DNA of 64,000 bases from Dendrocalamus latiflorus (GCA_017311315.1 CM029658.1:27886629-27950628); one strand, 5' to 3'; counted from the first letter of the stretch, positions 34,357-47,130 are shown. The notes: generated by a model from the letters alone, not told the origin. Numbers and translations are program-made.

Positions 34357-35046
34357 CAGGGCCGTGCCGTGAAATTTAGAGGCCCTGTACAAAGCTCTAA
34401 GTGAGACCTAAACCAAAGTACCAAATATAGCCAAAATAATATATGTATTGCAGAGCAAATGCGATATATCAAGAATGTGTTGCTTGCTATTCGCTAGATG
34501 AATGGACATTGGACGAGCCGGCCGGCCGGCGCTCGGCGGAGACGAGACGAACACGAACTGACGAAGTCACAAATACAAGAGAGAATACGAAACGCTAGCA
34601 ATTAGCAATGAATGACGATGCACTTCTAGTTAGGGATAGAATCTTGAAAACCTGAGTTTTTCAAATTTGCTTGAGGTATTTGTGGATATCTACTATCATT
34701 ACGCTGTGCTAATTTTCTAAAAAAATTGCAACATTCTCGGTTTTATTTCTCTGCCAGTGGATAATTCTACTGCTGAAGAGCTAGCGGAAGCTGCAAACTC
34801 AAAGCGGAAGCGGAGGCTGTCAGTAAAGGGGATTGAGTTGCAGCAGGCAAAAAAGAGTAAAAAACCAACAATAAAGAACAAGTCCAACGGGAAGTCCTAA
34901 AAATCGAAGAGCAAGCTGGTGGAACTTGGCAACGAGAACAGCTTGGCCATCGATGATGAAGCGACCGAGGACGATGAGCTGTAGCGTTTGCATGTAACAG
35001 GGCCCTGTACAGGCGCACGGGCTACACGCCCATGGGCCCGGCCCTG
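34357..35046. mobile_element. Non-autonomous hAT element with perfect 8-bp target duplication
   Basis: It starts CAGGGCCGTGCC and ends GGGCCCGGCCCTG. The flanks are aatacgac at 34349-34356 and aatacgac at 35047-35054, an exact 8-bp duplication typical of hAT. There is no hAT transposase. On the plus strand 34756-34983, preceded by an acceptor-like ttctctgccag, reads as a Lys-rich, acidic-tailed peptide (KRKRRLSVKG; DDEATEDDEL before a stop) with one internal stop. This could be a captured exon of a nuclear protein, but I do not recognise it. Confidence 0.88.
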
Positions 35047-35180
35047 AATACGACTGAGCAATCCAACACACTATGTCCACTACAGTACAGGCAAGAAATA
35101 TCATCGTTTGGCCTACTACATTAATACGACTGAGCAATCCAACACACGATGTCCACTACAGTACAGGCAAGAAATATCAT
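35047..35180 (+). repeat. 76-bp tandem repeat
   Basis: Unit starting aatacgactgagcaatcc and containing acaggcaagaaatatc; the second copy starts at 35123 and is truncated. The same unit is scattered in 16.6-17.7 kb, 27.1-28.3 kb and 36.9-37.0 kb. Confidence 0.85.
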
Positions 35181-35353
35181 CTAAACACTATATTTAATAC
35201 ATACATATAGTGAATATATAGCAAATAAAACTACATATTTATCAGTGGTATAAAATAAATAACACACTAAATTTATATTAAAATATAAAATATACTCTAT
35301 ATTTATTAACAAATCTATTTGAATAATAGTCGTATAAACTTTAACGGATGGAG

Positions 35354-35710
35354 TATCCGTCTGACAATTACAATGAAACTCACATATTTAACCAACAATA
35401 ATGCACTTGGCTGTACCTGTTTACATATTCACCCACTTGCGTCCAAGAAATAAGTATAGCTCTTGGCCACCGGCTAGTACAAAGAACAGGCCCAGTATAT
35501 TACGAAGGTTATCTAATTGATTTTGTGTCGACAGTAAAAAAATTATTCTTCCTGACTGACCAAATGTTAAGGAGATTCATTAATTTCTCATTACTCCCAC
35601 CGTTCCCAAATTAACTATCGATCTTGATCCTATCATGCATTGGAGTTGCCACGGAATCTTATACAGCTGTTCCCATATATATAACTCAAGTATCTAGTTC
35701 GATCATTCAA
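35354..35710. other. Intergenic sequence with a dispersed repeat
   Basis: The phrase cacccacttgcgtccaagaaata (35429-35451, described by parts) through gaccaaatgttaag is found again, diverged, at 36500-36620 and in part at 47190. No gene. Confidence 0.6.
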
Positions 35711-36334
35711 GAATTTTGGTCATTTCTAGCTCCATGTATCACGTTAATATCAAATTTGGCCCTTAAATCACCGTAATACCAAATCTAGCCCCCTTCCCGA
35801 CCGCACGACTCTGAGAGCGTGACACGTGTTAGTCGTGCGGTTGGGGACCGCATGACTATACTGTTCATCGTAGTCGAGTGGTCCCCGGTCGCACGACTAC
35901 TACTGTTCACATTCTTTTATTTGTTTTACCGAAAACAAATAAAACCGAGTCTCCGGTAAAAAATAAATAAATAAATCGTTAACAGTGTTAGTCGTGCGGT
36001 TCCAGACCGCACGACTACATTGTTCATCGTAGTCGTGCGGTCCCTGACCGCACGACTACTACTGTTTACATTTTTTTATTTTTTAACCAAAAAGCAAATA
36101 AAACCGAATCTCCGGTAAAAAAATAAAAAAAATCATGAACAGTAGTAGTCAAGCGGTCGGGGACCGCACGATTACGATGAACAGTGTAGTCGTGCGGTCC
36201 CCGACCGCACGACTAACACGTATCACGTCTTCAGAGTCGTACAGTCGGGAAGAAGGCTAGATTTGGTATTACGGTGGTCTGGAGGCCAAATTTGATATTA
36301 ATATGACACAAGGGGCTAGAAATGACCAAAATTC
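35711..36334. mobile_element. 624-bp element with ~95-bp terminal inverted repeats and palindromic core
   Basis: The left arm (35711-35805, gaattttggtcatttctagc ...) pairs with the right arm (36240-36334) nearly throughout. The middle is a series of smaller palindromes in which tagtcgtgcggt faces accgcacgacta, separated by two similar AT-rich spacers (aaataaaaccgagtctccgg). The whole forms one long fold-back structure. No clear target duplication and no coding frame; a Mutator-type or fold-back MITE is possible. Confidence 0.8.
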
Positions 36335-36637
36335 CCGAATCAAACAACATGCTCTTTGTAAGAGCCAGCTTAGAAATCTTTGATTAAGCTAATCGTCAAA
36401 TGCTGTCCTTAGGGAACCCCGTACAAAAAAAATTATCGCTTGCGTCCAAGAAAATTTAAGCATGTGTTTGATTGACTAATGTATAAGGTTCTTTCTTCTC
36501 ACCCACCTGCGTCCAATAAATAATTAGCGCTCTTACCCACTGACTAGCATATTACGAAGGTTGTCTAATTTCTTGTATCTACTGTAGAGATTTTTTTTCC
36601 TGACCGACCAAATGTTAAGTGTATTCTTTTCTTATTA

Positions 36638-36895
36638 CTCCCTCCGTACCCAAATATACATCATCTAGCTTTCAAATTTTGTTCTTTAATACATGTTGTT
36701 TTACACTTTCCAGGTAAGTTTTTATCATTGTTTCCTTTGCATACTCTTTCATTCAAATTTCCAAGGTTACTTTCAGCTACAGACAACATTTAAGAGCTAT
36801 AAGCGACCAATAAAGGAGAGCAAGATAGTCTTTTATAGACATGCCTTGGTTGTTATGTAAAATCATAAAATAATATCTATTCAGGAACGAGGGAG
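36638..36895. mobile_element. Stowaway MITE
   Basis: CTCCCTCCGTACCC at the left and GGAACGAGGGAG at the right, flanked by TA on both sides (36636-36637 and 36896-36897); 258 bp. Part of the same sequence is embedded in the B-A repeat at 16870-17080 and 27365-27575, without its left end. Confidence 0.85.
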
Positions 36896-37226
36896 TACGA
36901 TCAACGTTCACGTATACGACTGAGCAATCCAACACACTATGTCTATCACAGTACAGGCAAGAAATATCATAGATTGGCCTACTACATTAATTGTCTAGAT
37001 CGTCTAACCATTTGAGCTGTGGCAAAAAGCATCCCGTATGACCAATTACTTCGAAACTCACCTATTTACTTGGTTAAGTCCTAGCCAAGACAAACATCAA
37101 AAAAATTAACGGCTCTCTAGGAAGAGTTATTTGCGGAAATAGTCTGAATGATTTTTTTTAAAGATAGCCGCTTAAACGAAGTTGGGTAGTTAGGGAGCAC
37201 GCTAGGGTGCCTAACGTATACATCTA
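36896..37226. repeat. Dispersed repeat segment between MITEs
   Basis: 36896-37025 repeats part of the B-A segment (cgtatacgactgagcaatcc, caggcaagaaatatcatag). The remainder is unique AT-rich sequence with no gene. Confidence 0.65.
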
Positions 37227-37626
37227 GGGTGTGTTTGGTTCGTGGATGGAGGTTGCATCGTATATCCTGGATGAGTGGATGCAGGCTGAGTGGAATCGTA
37301 TTTCAGAAAAAGAAGATGTTTGGTGAGGCTGTATGAGCGGATACAAAAAAAACTGAGATGCTGTTTGGTTGCCTGTATGAGCGGATGCAGTCTACCAAAC
37401 CTGAGAGGCTGACACGTGGGACCGCATAAGATACACTGCATCCACTCATCCAGGATGGCTAGTGAAGCTCATTTTGAGCGTATCCACCCATCCAGGATGA
37501 GGGCGTATTTTTGCATCCGCTCATACAGGCTGTATCCGCTCATACAGGCAACCAAACAGGCTCTTTCTCAGATTATATGGATCCACCCATCCAGGACGAA
37601 GGAGATTCAGGCAACCAAACACACCC
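37227..37626. mobile_element. Harbinger/Tourist-like MITE, 400 bp
   Basis: The inverted ends gggtgtgtttggtt and aaccaaacacaccc are flanked by the 3-bp direct repeat cta on both sides. Inside are several copies of ggatgcag and catccactcatccagg phrases in both orientations. No coding capacity. Confidence 0.85.
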
Positions 37627-37678
37627 CTAATTCACTTTCATTTCAGAAACAAGAACATCCATTTCACATATCAATTAA

Positions 37679-38856
37679 CACTACTACAGAAAAGATCATC
37701 ACAAACGGTTCGGAAACGTTGTCGCAGATGATTTTTGAACCGTTTGTGCTTATAGGTTTATAATACCCTAAATGCATTACAGACGAATTTTGAACCGTAT
37801 GTGATACAATTATCACAGACGGTTCCTAAATAGCACTGTTTGTAATAACGATTATTACATACAATTCTTATTACGAACCCTGTGTGATAGTATATTATCA
37901 TAGATGGTTCTTACTACGAACCGTCTACGATAGTATATTATCACAGACGGTTCCTAAATAGAACCGTCTACGATAAGTTTCGATCGAACTCAAAAATAGG
38001 CCTCCTTTAGTTCATCAATATTCCCTGATTACACTATTTGCGCTAATTATGCTATAAAACAACGCAATCAAAGAATGCAGATGAACCAAAGCAAGCCTAT
38101 TTATGAGAACAAGATCATCCTAGCCATATCTATCCAAGCATCACATGCAAGAACTAAGGCATCAGAAAATAATTTTCACATACATCATATCCATCTAAGC
38201 ATCAAGGAAGAGAGGAGAGGGGATCGAATAGGGGTATGAATAAAGTACTAGCACCGATGAAAGAGAGGAAATAGCAGTGTCACCATGTGTCACGACAGTG
38301 ATACTGCACAAGGCACTCTTACGACAAGAGTGCCTTGTGCAGTGAACCATAGCATCACAACCGGACATGGAGGAGCTCTAGGGCGGCGGCCAGCTTTTCG
38401 ATCGGCATCCTGGGGAAGCTAGCAGGCATATTGGTTTGGAGTATGTTCGGGGGATGCGCATGGGGGAGGCATATGTAAGGGCATTTGGGTAGCAGAACCG
38501 AGAGGTCGTGATGCTTCAATTTGAAAGTTTGAATAAAGAGGGTGGCAAAATATCACAAAGGATTTTTAATACAAACATTTGTGATGAGATAATATCATAC
38601 ATAGTTTTTAATACAAATCATCTGTGAAGTATCACAAATAGTTCAAATAAAATTTGTCTATGATATTTGGCAATATCACAGACGGTTCTTACCAAGAATC
38701 ATCTGTGATACTTCACAGTCGGTTTTCACCATGAACCGTCTGTGATATTTCTCTTCACAGACAGTTTGTATTAAAATTGTGATTGTACTTAATACTAATA
38801 GTTTTGATTAACCGTCTATGATGAGGCATTTAGTTTAGCTTGTTTTGTATGTGGTG
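37679..38856 (-). mobile_element. Miniature CACTA element C5
   Basis: The left end CACTACTACAGAAAAG, followed by a sparse motif array, is of the C2 3'-end type. The right end, a dense array from 38550 closing with a degraded gtatgtggtg, is of the 5'-end type (compare C6 at 46174). Length is 1178 bp with no transposase; the inside (38000-38540) has only a strong hairpin. Alternatively 37679 could be the 3' end of C6, with a separate 5' end fragment lying inside. The small-element reading needs fewer assumptions. Confidence 0.6.
38303..38343. repeat. Perfect 18-bp hairpin inside C5
   Basis: Arms 38303-38320 (actgcacaaggcactctt) and 38326-38343 pair fully around a 5-base loop acgac. Sequence and context show no terminator or tRNA function. 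Confidence 0.9.
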
Positions 38857-39209
38857 AATGACCTACATGATTTCAAAAAGTTAGCCTTAGTCATGGGAAA
38901 GAAGGAAAGACTACAATAGCATTATCCATGGAGGAAATTTATTTACGTATCGATTAATTGTTAGACAACTGTGTAGTCAGTTTTGTTCTTGTTTTGAAAA
39001 TCAAAGTATATTACCTATTCTATTTTGGTATATATACAATTAGAATCTAGTGGAACCTACACAGGTATGTCATCATGGTCATTAAACACAAGTTCATGTT
39101 TCTTATAAAGTACAAATCAACAATTATAGCCACTAGTGCAGCACTTACCCCTAGTTGTAGGGCATAAGTATGATTTTCTTGTTGAGGTGAGCCAACAATG
39201 CCACCATCA

Positions 39210-41205
39210 TGTAATCTCGACAAAGGATGCATCCTCCTTGATGATATTCATGGAGACCAAGCGTGGGTTGAGGAAACCAACCAGTGATTTCGTTAATCTG
39301 GCTTCAGTCACCATGTATACACACACACAAAAGCAATGAGTTATATATGACATCTATCGGTATTACATGAACATAGACCGTGATTGTACACACTTATAGT
39401 GTCCAACATTAAATGAGTGAGGCGTCGAGTCTGAAGAGAAAGAACAAGTGTCGAGTCTGAAGAGAAATAACAAGTCCTCAAAGGTCACCATGAAGACACA
39501 GTCATGAATATCGTGTTGCAGATGATGTGACCTAAATTTGACGGTGACACCCGAGCGTTGTTGTCCCTCCGGCTTGTTGGCCTGTTCAATGTACCATACA
39601 TGTAATCCCTAGCAAGCCAGCCCTAAGGTTTGGACGTACTCTATCAAGATGACCAACGGCTCTCCTAGCTTGAATTTCTTGGCCAACGGCAAGTAGAGGA
39701 TATCATCATCGGTCTTCTTCGGTTTGCCCTTGCCACCTTGGCTGTAGGTCGACTTCATGGTAATTGACCAGGCATGAGATGTAGATACACCACACCCTTG
39801 CCACGTCGATGCAGGTAGCTCCGGTGCAGATAGCCCCTATGGACTTAGCATCGGTGAGATAGCTCCTATGGACTTGGCACCGGTGCATATAACTCCTATG
39901 GACTTGGCACTGGTGCAGACAGCTCTCAATGACTTAGCACCGCTGCAGGAGCCTCTAAGCAGATGTCCCTCTTGGGCCACTGGATGAATGTTCCAATGGT
40001 TTGCCCTAGAGTCACGACCTCATTGTTTGGGGGCATCTGCAGTAGGACAACCTCGAAATCGGCATGAACACCGTCCACATTCACTGCTAGTGCTAGAGAT
40101 ACACCGTACACCAAGGCCCTGGTTCCAGATGGATACGCTTGGCCCCAAACAGTGTACAGGGCAATGGAGGCATATCTCACTTGTAGCTTGCACTTCATAG
40201 CCACATACATAATGATACAAAATTAGCTACTCCAATAGGCCTATCAATGGATCGAGCATTGCAGAGATAATAATTATTACCAGGATATCATTAATAGGAA
40301 AACTATGGTCGCTTTCCAAGGTAGGGATCACGTGCAGCTATTCTGACGGTTGGCGGGGCTTGCTAGCACAGGAGCGACGGAGGTTTTTTGCTGATTTTCT
40401 CTATACCTTTGCATCTTATCTCTAACATACTCACCGATCTCCCCTCTAAGGGATGCCTTAATCTCCTCCTGTAGCCATACCTCGCGCTTGGCTTTGGCTC
40501 TCTTTCTACTCCGGTATGCTTCGGAGTCTTTTGGGAAACTATGTTTCCATAGAACATAAAGACCAAGACCTCTCGTGTGACCCGGGTGCTCCTTGTTTCC
40601 CAAGGTTGTGGAGAGTATATCTCTCTCCCTGACTGCCTAGAATAAGCCTTGGGAAGATTCTATACTTAGCACTTCCTACAAGAGCTCGACATGTCTTTTC
40701 AATTCCTATGAAATTATGTAGTAATTATAAAGTAGACAGATCGATATCTTACCAAATGGTCGGGCACTTCCTTGTTTGTGAGGTTTCGAAAGGAGATGAC
40801 CCCCGACGACAAGGTAGTACTTGACAAGTAGGCTCTTGAAGTTTGTCCACGCTTTGCACACCGCTAGCAATGCATGTCATCGCACAGAGGCCTGGTGTTC
40901 TTCTGGGATCTCGAACAATTGAAAAACTTCCATCACCAGGTCATTTTTCCAAACTTCGGTCACATTCTTCCACGAATCGAATGTGATCACAATCCACTCT
41001 CGTGCAACTATTCCAACCATTCTCTGAAATACGGACACTGCTCGATGAGGATTGAGAGGGGTGCACGATGCATCGACATTCGTGATGGTAAATCGGAACT
41101 CGGGCCTTTACGATAGTCCTCTTCCATGGCACTTGGTTTTTCAGAGGACGGTGCATCACACGCATCCAATGACAATGATGAAGAATAAGCGAACAATATC
41201 TTCAA
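39210..41205 (-). pseudogene. Second CACTA gene of C6, degenerate
   Basis: Minus-strand pieces match the C2 gene: near 41030-40930 the Trp codon TGG stands where C2 has the stop at 23814; NKEHPGHTRGLGLYVLWKH and a charged helix LQEEIKASLRGEI (40603-40400); LGQTIGTFIQWPKRDICLEA (about 40010-39950); and DPRLVSMNIIKEDASFVE (about 39290-39220). At 39800-39950 a Pro-rich linker is coded by four ~36-bp repeats (core cctatggacttggcaccgg). The Ulp1 catalytic part after LMPYN (39150) is lost. Many frame changes. Confidence 0.8.
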
Positions 41206-41849
41206 AAGATAATAGAAGTAAGCAATTCTTAAGCCAATTCTTGGTGAATTTGGAATATGTTTAAAAAATCAATGTGCCAACTAAACCAGAATTGTTAGGA
41301 AAATAGGCGGTGCATATAATATAATCAAACTATATGTCTAGTAGCATGTAAGTGACAACATCAATATGAAAACATGTAAATCTAGCATGTCATTTAATTA
41401 GGATAATGCAGTTAAAACATAGAACATGAAAACAATTAAAACCAGCAAGAAGCTCATGTTTTAATGTGATTATTGCTCTCAGTTGTAGAGTTGCTCAAGA
41501 TTCACTCTTGGTCTGCTCAATACTTTGTCTATACTCTTCACAAATTGGAAATGATTACCACAGTTCAGATTTTGAGCACCAAAAAGTTTTCAACTAAACA
41601 ATTCACAGATAAGGTCCCAACTCACAAGGAGACTACTTACTGCTAGTATAGACAAAGCATGATTACTGAATCTCAAAAACAACAAGGATTCCTCTAATAC
41701 TGAAAGCAAGTTATTGAGTATAGTGATTACTAGAGATCACAGAACCAAGTTGAATTAGCACAACCTGACAGTAAGTAACAAAGATGCCAGGGACCAAAAG
41801 GATAGTAAGATGCTCCAACGACGTTAGAGTGGGGAGTAGCGTTAGTACA

Positions 41850-41925
41850 GTGGGGACAAACCCTAGAGTGCTATATATATAGGGGAATAATCACAGACGG
41901 TTCTAGTTAAGAACCATTTGTGATA
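41850..41925 (-). promoter_or_regulatory. Internal promoter of the C6 second gene
   Basis: On the minus strand a cacagacggttcta palindrome (about 41925-41889) is followed by tatatatata (41880-41871) and ctagggttt (about 41864-41856). Same arrangement as in C2 and C3. Confidence 0.75.
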
Positions 41926-42082
41926 TTTATAATTACATATGGTTGTAAAGTAAAACCGCCTATAACAAGAAAACATCATAGACAATTTTAAACATCACTA
42001 ATGGTTTTAATTTAGAATCGTCTATGATGATAAATATCACAGACAATTTTACTTTAAAACTGTCTGTGATGTTCCCTACTCA

Positions 42083-42284
42083 CATTCACATGTATATCAC
42101 ACATTCTCATATACATAAATACAAATTCACGTATATATCACACATTCTCATATACATAAATGCAAATTCACATATATATGACTCATTCTCATATACATAA
42201 GTGCAAATTCACATATATATGACTCATTCACATTACATAAATGCAAATTCACATATATATCACACATTCTCATATACATATATA
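42083..42284. repeat. 45-bp tandem repeat downstream of the C6 transposase
   Basis: About five copies of cacatatatatcacacattctcatatacataaatgcaaatt-like sequence (described here by its parts: catatatatcacaca, ttctcatatac, ataaatgcaaa). Related repeats follow the transposase in C2 (21830-21960) and C3 (30470-30560, 32772-32870). Confidence 0.85.
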
Positions 42285-42325
42285 AAGGAAAATACAGAAC
42301 ATATGACACATAAGCATTTCATTCA

Positions 42326-45300
42326 TCATCCCACTTGCATATTTCCTTTAAAAATTAGCCCTTCATGATGATCGATGCACATGTAGATAGTTTCATTACA
42401 TAGTTTTTCCTCGACCCTTATGTCATTTTTGAAAGGAGGCAGCTCGTCAAATTGATTATATTTTTCCTCGTCGACTACATTCTCAACTCCGACTATTCTC
42501 CTTTTTCTATGAAGAACTACGTGGCGCTTCTTATTTGCCTGGTCGGTTACATAGAACTTGAACAACATAGTTAGCGAGTACGAATGGTTCATCTTTGTAT
42601 CCGACACGTTTGAAGTCCACAGTAGTGACACCGTACTTATCGACCTTCACCTGTAAGAGATGGATCCAATGGCACTAAAACAAGGGGATCATAAAGAGCA
42701 CATGGTCGAGCCCCCAAATCTGCCCTATGAACTCATAGTAGGAATTCCTCAAATCATCGGTGCTGAACGTATCTGTGCGAATACCATTGTTCTGGTTAGT
42801 GCACTTTACATCCTGAGTTTACGTATAGAATGTGTAACCATATATGTCTTATCCTTGCCATGTCACAACTGTAAATGTTGGCCCTTTTGCTAACCTTGTC
42901 AGCATATCACTTGACGAGCCCCTAACGGGTCGCTTCTTCAACCATTGGTTGAACCGACTGTTGTGTTGTCTCATGATCTAAACATCTGGCTACTCTAGAT
43001 TCTATTGCCAAAGCACGTCCTTATGCTGGTCGATATATGGGGACACTTCAGTCATGTGTTGTAAGATAGTGAAATACGCATGAGCATATGCATCCATATT
43101 TGGAGTGACTGCTTTCCTTCCAATGGTCCTAATACCCTTGAGCCTCCCCTCAAGGCGAGATAGAGGCACAAAACTCAACACCTATCAGTTCGACCTGAGC
43201 CATGTAATTGACACAAAACTCAGTGACCACTTCGATTGCATAACCTTCGACAATGCTACCCTTCAGTCGAGATCGATTCCGTATATAGGACTTGAGAATT
43301 CCCATTAACCTCTCGACGAGTACGTGCTACGTAAGAACACAGGCCTGTATATTTTTATCTCCCACACAATGTGAACTATGGGATAGACCATGATATCAAA
43401 ATATGATATAGGGAAATACATCTCAAGATAATATAAAGTCGTCACCACCTTGTCCGGCAAAGCATCTAGTCCTTTGGGATCGATGACCTTATAAGCAATT
43501 ATGTTTAAGAAATAATATAGCCTCATGATTGTCTCTCGGACCTTGATCAGCAAAATATTTCTAATTGCAATAGGGAGCATCTGTGTCATCAGTATATGAC
43601 AATCACGAGACTCCATGCCAATTAAATTCAAATCTTCTAACGAAACAAGTTTCTTCACGTTGCCAGAGTAACCAAATGGAACTTTCACACCATGCAAGCA
43701 CTAGCATAGTACTATTCTCTTGACCTTGGATAGAGTGTAACAAGTAAGGGGAAGGTAAGTTCGTCCTTTATCGGTCTTTGTTGGTGCTAACTCAAGCCTG
43801 ATGTCCTTATCAACCAAGTCAAGCTATGCGTTGACATCATTCTTTGTTTTATTATGAATGTTTAGGAAGAGACCAATCAATTTTTCACATACATTTTTCT
43901 CTACATGCATGGCATTGATGCAGTGGCGAACTTCTAGGTGCTCCCAATAACTTAAGTCCCAATATATTGACCTCTTCTTCCAGATGTTCTTTCCACGGGT
44001 TCTCGATTGTGTCCATTTTCAAGCACAACATCTATATCCTTAACCATATCATATACCTCTTTTCCGCTTAAATGCCTTATAGCTAAATTGTCCTCCTTCT
44101 CCCTGTCAAATTGTTTCCTCATCCTGTGGTATGGGTGAGCCATCCGAAGAAAAATATGTACATGGTTTTGCACGAGTGCTTCAGCCACACACTCTCGGTA
44201 TCATCTAACCAGTGAGTACAGACTTTGGCCCCTTTTGTACTATGGCTTGACAGGTTAGTAAGGGCAGGATAATGATTTATGGTGCAGAACAACAAGGAGC
44301 ACAAAGTGAAGTTTTCTCGTTTGTACGCATCCCATGCCTATACCCCTTATATCATTCCCAGGTTACTTCGACCCTTAGATAAGTATCGACGGCAAAATAT
44401 ACTTCCGCTTCATACACAGCCAAGGAGGAAGGATGTATATGCAGAGAATCACGGGCCAAGTGCTATGTCTGCTGCTCATGTTGTCGAAAGAATTCATTCC
44501 ATCTGTACTCAATCCAAATCTTATATTCCTCAGTTCTTAACCGAAGTTTGCAAACCTCCTATCGATGTTTCTCCACTGGGTAGAATTAGCAAGGTGTTTT
44601 AGCATTCCATCCTTCGTACACTCCTCCGAGTGCTAACGCAATAGTTTTGCCTCCTTTGGGTTCGCAAAAAACAGCTTCAAACGGGGAATTACAGGAAGAT
44701 ATCATACCACCTTAGCAAGAGTCCCTTTCTTCACCTCTATTCCCTTGTCGTCATCCGATTGATTCTTATGCTTGTATCGGAATGTATTGCACTTCAGACA
44801 TGCATTCATGTTTGCATGCTCTTTATGGTAAAGGATACTTGTATGTATTCTTTCTACTTCTATTCCCAATGGACAAAGAATCTTCTTGGTTTTATAGGTA
44901 GTTTTGGGCTACTCATTTCCCTTCGGAAGCATGTCCGCTAAAAGACCTAACAGCACTGTGAAACTCTTATTGGACCAACCGTTACTTGCCTTTAATTTCA
45001 GCAGTTCAAACACGGATGACAACCTCGTGTACTTTGACTTGCAGCACGTGAACAAAGATTTCTTCGAGTTCTCCATCAAGCCCCAGAATTTAACATACTC
45101 TGTCTCATCACAGTTCCCTTCTGCATCACGAAGCATCTGATCCAGATTATCATCATTCAACCTATCTGAATCGGAATCACAATTGACATCATCCGGCAGC
45201 ATATCATTGACTTCATTGGTGATGTCATTATTACTACCTTCCTATGTAATCTGCTCTTTACCATGACTGGTCCAATATGCATACCTCGTTTTGAAACTCC

Positions 45301-45475
45301 AAATCAAGTGCGCTTGAATTTGCACTCGGTTCTTAAACATCTTTAGATTCTCGCAGTCAATGTATGGATAGTACATATATTCCACCCCCTTATTCAAGAT
45401 ATCCTCCTCGGTAGCTCTGGTAAAAGTAGACACATCATTAATGTACTCTTCACTCACACGGTTCCCAGCATACAT
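42326..45475 (-). pseudogene. TNP2-type transposase of C6, inactivated
   Basis: Matches C2 piece by piece on the minus strand: N-terminus MYAGNRVSEEYINDVSTFTR with the Cys cluster (45475-45242), acidic linker (45202-44909), NHYPALTNLSSHSTKGAKVC (about 44250), MHGVKVPFGYSGNVKKLVSL to YPIVHIVWEIKIY (43697-43305), and NKKRHVVLHRKRRIVGVENV (about 42500). The core and linker are separated by stops and frameshifts. It keeps CAA, CGA and CAA where C2 has stops at 19310, 20373 and 21270. Confidence 0.85.
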
Positions 45476-45749
45476 CTAGTTTCGGTCCTATGTTATGCAT
45501 ATAACAATAATTTAGTATTAAACATTGAATTAATTAATTTAGTATTCTTTTTTTACCAAAAGCTAGATCTAAAATATAATGCAATTAAGAATAAATTACT
45601 AACTATAGATAGTCATGAACTTAATAAATCTACAATCACTCTTGCCAAATCCGCAGTCTTCTTTCACCAAATAGCCTTAAATCCCTGCCTCCTCAAAGTA
45701 GCAACAAAGATCTGAAATTTAAGCAGAGGGTTGACAGGTCTGTGCACAA

Positions 45750-46174
45750 TTAATATAGTAAAATTATCATAAACAATTATTAATACAAACCATTTGTGAT
45801 GATTTAATTATCACATACGGTTTTAATACAAACTGTCTGTGAAGTATCACAAACAGTTTAAGGAAAAAACCGTCTGTGATATTTGGTACTATCACAGATA
45901 GTTCTTGTTGGTGAAAACTATCTGTGAAGTATCACAAACGGTTCAAAGAAAAAACCGTCTGTGATATTTGGTACTATCACAGACAGTTCTTGTTACTTCA
46001 CAGACAGTTTTCATTATGAACCGTCTATGATATTACGTCTTCACATACGATTTTTAGCGCTGATAGCAACTCAGACGGTCTTTAAATCAAAACCGTCTGT
46101 GATTGTTTGAATACAGATGATTTTGGGTAACCGTCTGTGATGTGGCATCTAGTATTAACCTTTTTGTAGTGGTG
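45750..46174. repeat. 5' subterminal array of C6
   Basis: About nine units of cacagacggtt-type palindromes with more divergence than in C2 (cacaaacggttc, cacagatagttc). It ends with the terminal repeat at 46174. Confidence 0.85.
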
Positions 46175-46747
<573 letters not shown>

Positions 46748-46766
46748 CCTATATAGTATAATAATA

Positions 46767-46947
46767 GGGGCACCATGGTGCCCAGGCTCCATGAGTGAGA
46801 CTTTCCATCTATGAGTGAGATTTTCCACCTATGATTAAGACTTTCCATCCATGTTAATGACTTCCTTACCATACTATTGTACTAGCACGTATCTAAAAGC
46901 AATCCAAAGGCAGAGAGGCTTGGTCTGCCCGGGCACCATAGTGCCCC
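46767..46947. mobile_element. Short TIR element (181 bp)
   Basis: The ends ggggcaccatggtgcccagg and its near-inverse (gggcaccatagtgcccc) form a 17-21 base inverted repeat. Inside, a unit of about 23 bases (tatgagtgagactttccat) is repeated about four times. The target duplication is unclear. Confidence 0.65.
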
Positions 46948-47126
46948 ATTTATTAGATATATATATATATATATTAATATTATAAAAGAACGAGTTGATA
47001 GTTGTATGTCCCTTCTCCTTCAACCGCTTATCACTCTCCACTTTTCAACTGATTAGAATAGCTATCTTTCATAGCATGATTCTCTATATATCCAATAAAT
47101 TTCGTTATAACGCACAAGTAGGTAAC

Positions 47127-47130
<4 letters not shown>

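Larger units (their letters stand above)
34121..35353. mobile_element. Stowaway-type MITE (interrupted by a hAT element and tandem repeats)
   Basis: The ends ctccatccattt and aacggatggag are inverted and both flanked by TA, as for Stowaway (Tc1/Mariner) elements. The left part (34121-34350) is related to the MITE at 36638. A 690-bp hAT element sits inside, followed by a 76-bp tandem repeat. Confidence 0.6.
38857..46174 (-). mobile_element. CACTA element C6, degenerate two-gene copy
   Basis: The right end ctttttgtagtggtg at 46174 with a dense motif array (45750-46150) is the 5' terminus. Leftwards come the transposase (45475-42326), internal promoter (near 41890) and second gene (about 41205-39210), all on the minus strand and in the same order as C2. 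A convincing 3' terminus is not seen next to the second gene; the boundary with C5 is an estimate. The region 41210-41820 (leader intron) and 38860-39200 hold no recognised gene. C6 lacks the GC-rich minisatellite present in C1, C2 and C3. Confidence 0.8.

Noticed and set aside
38303..38343. Rho-independent terminator reading of the hairpin
   Set aside because: No U tract follows and the genome is eukaryotic; kept only as a hairpin.
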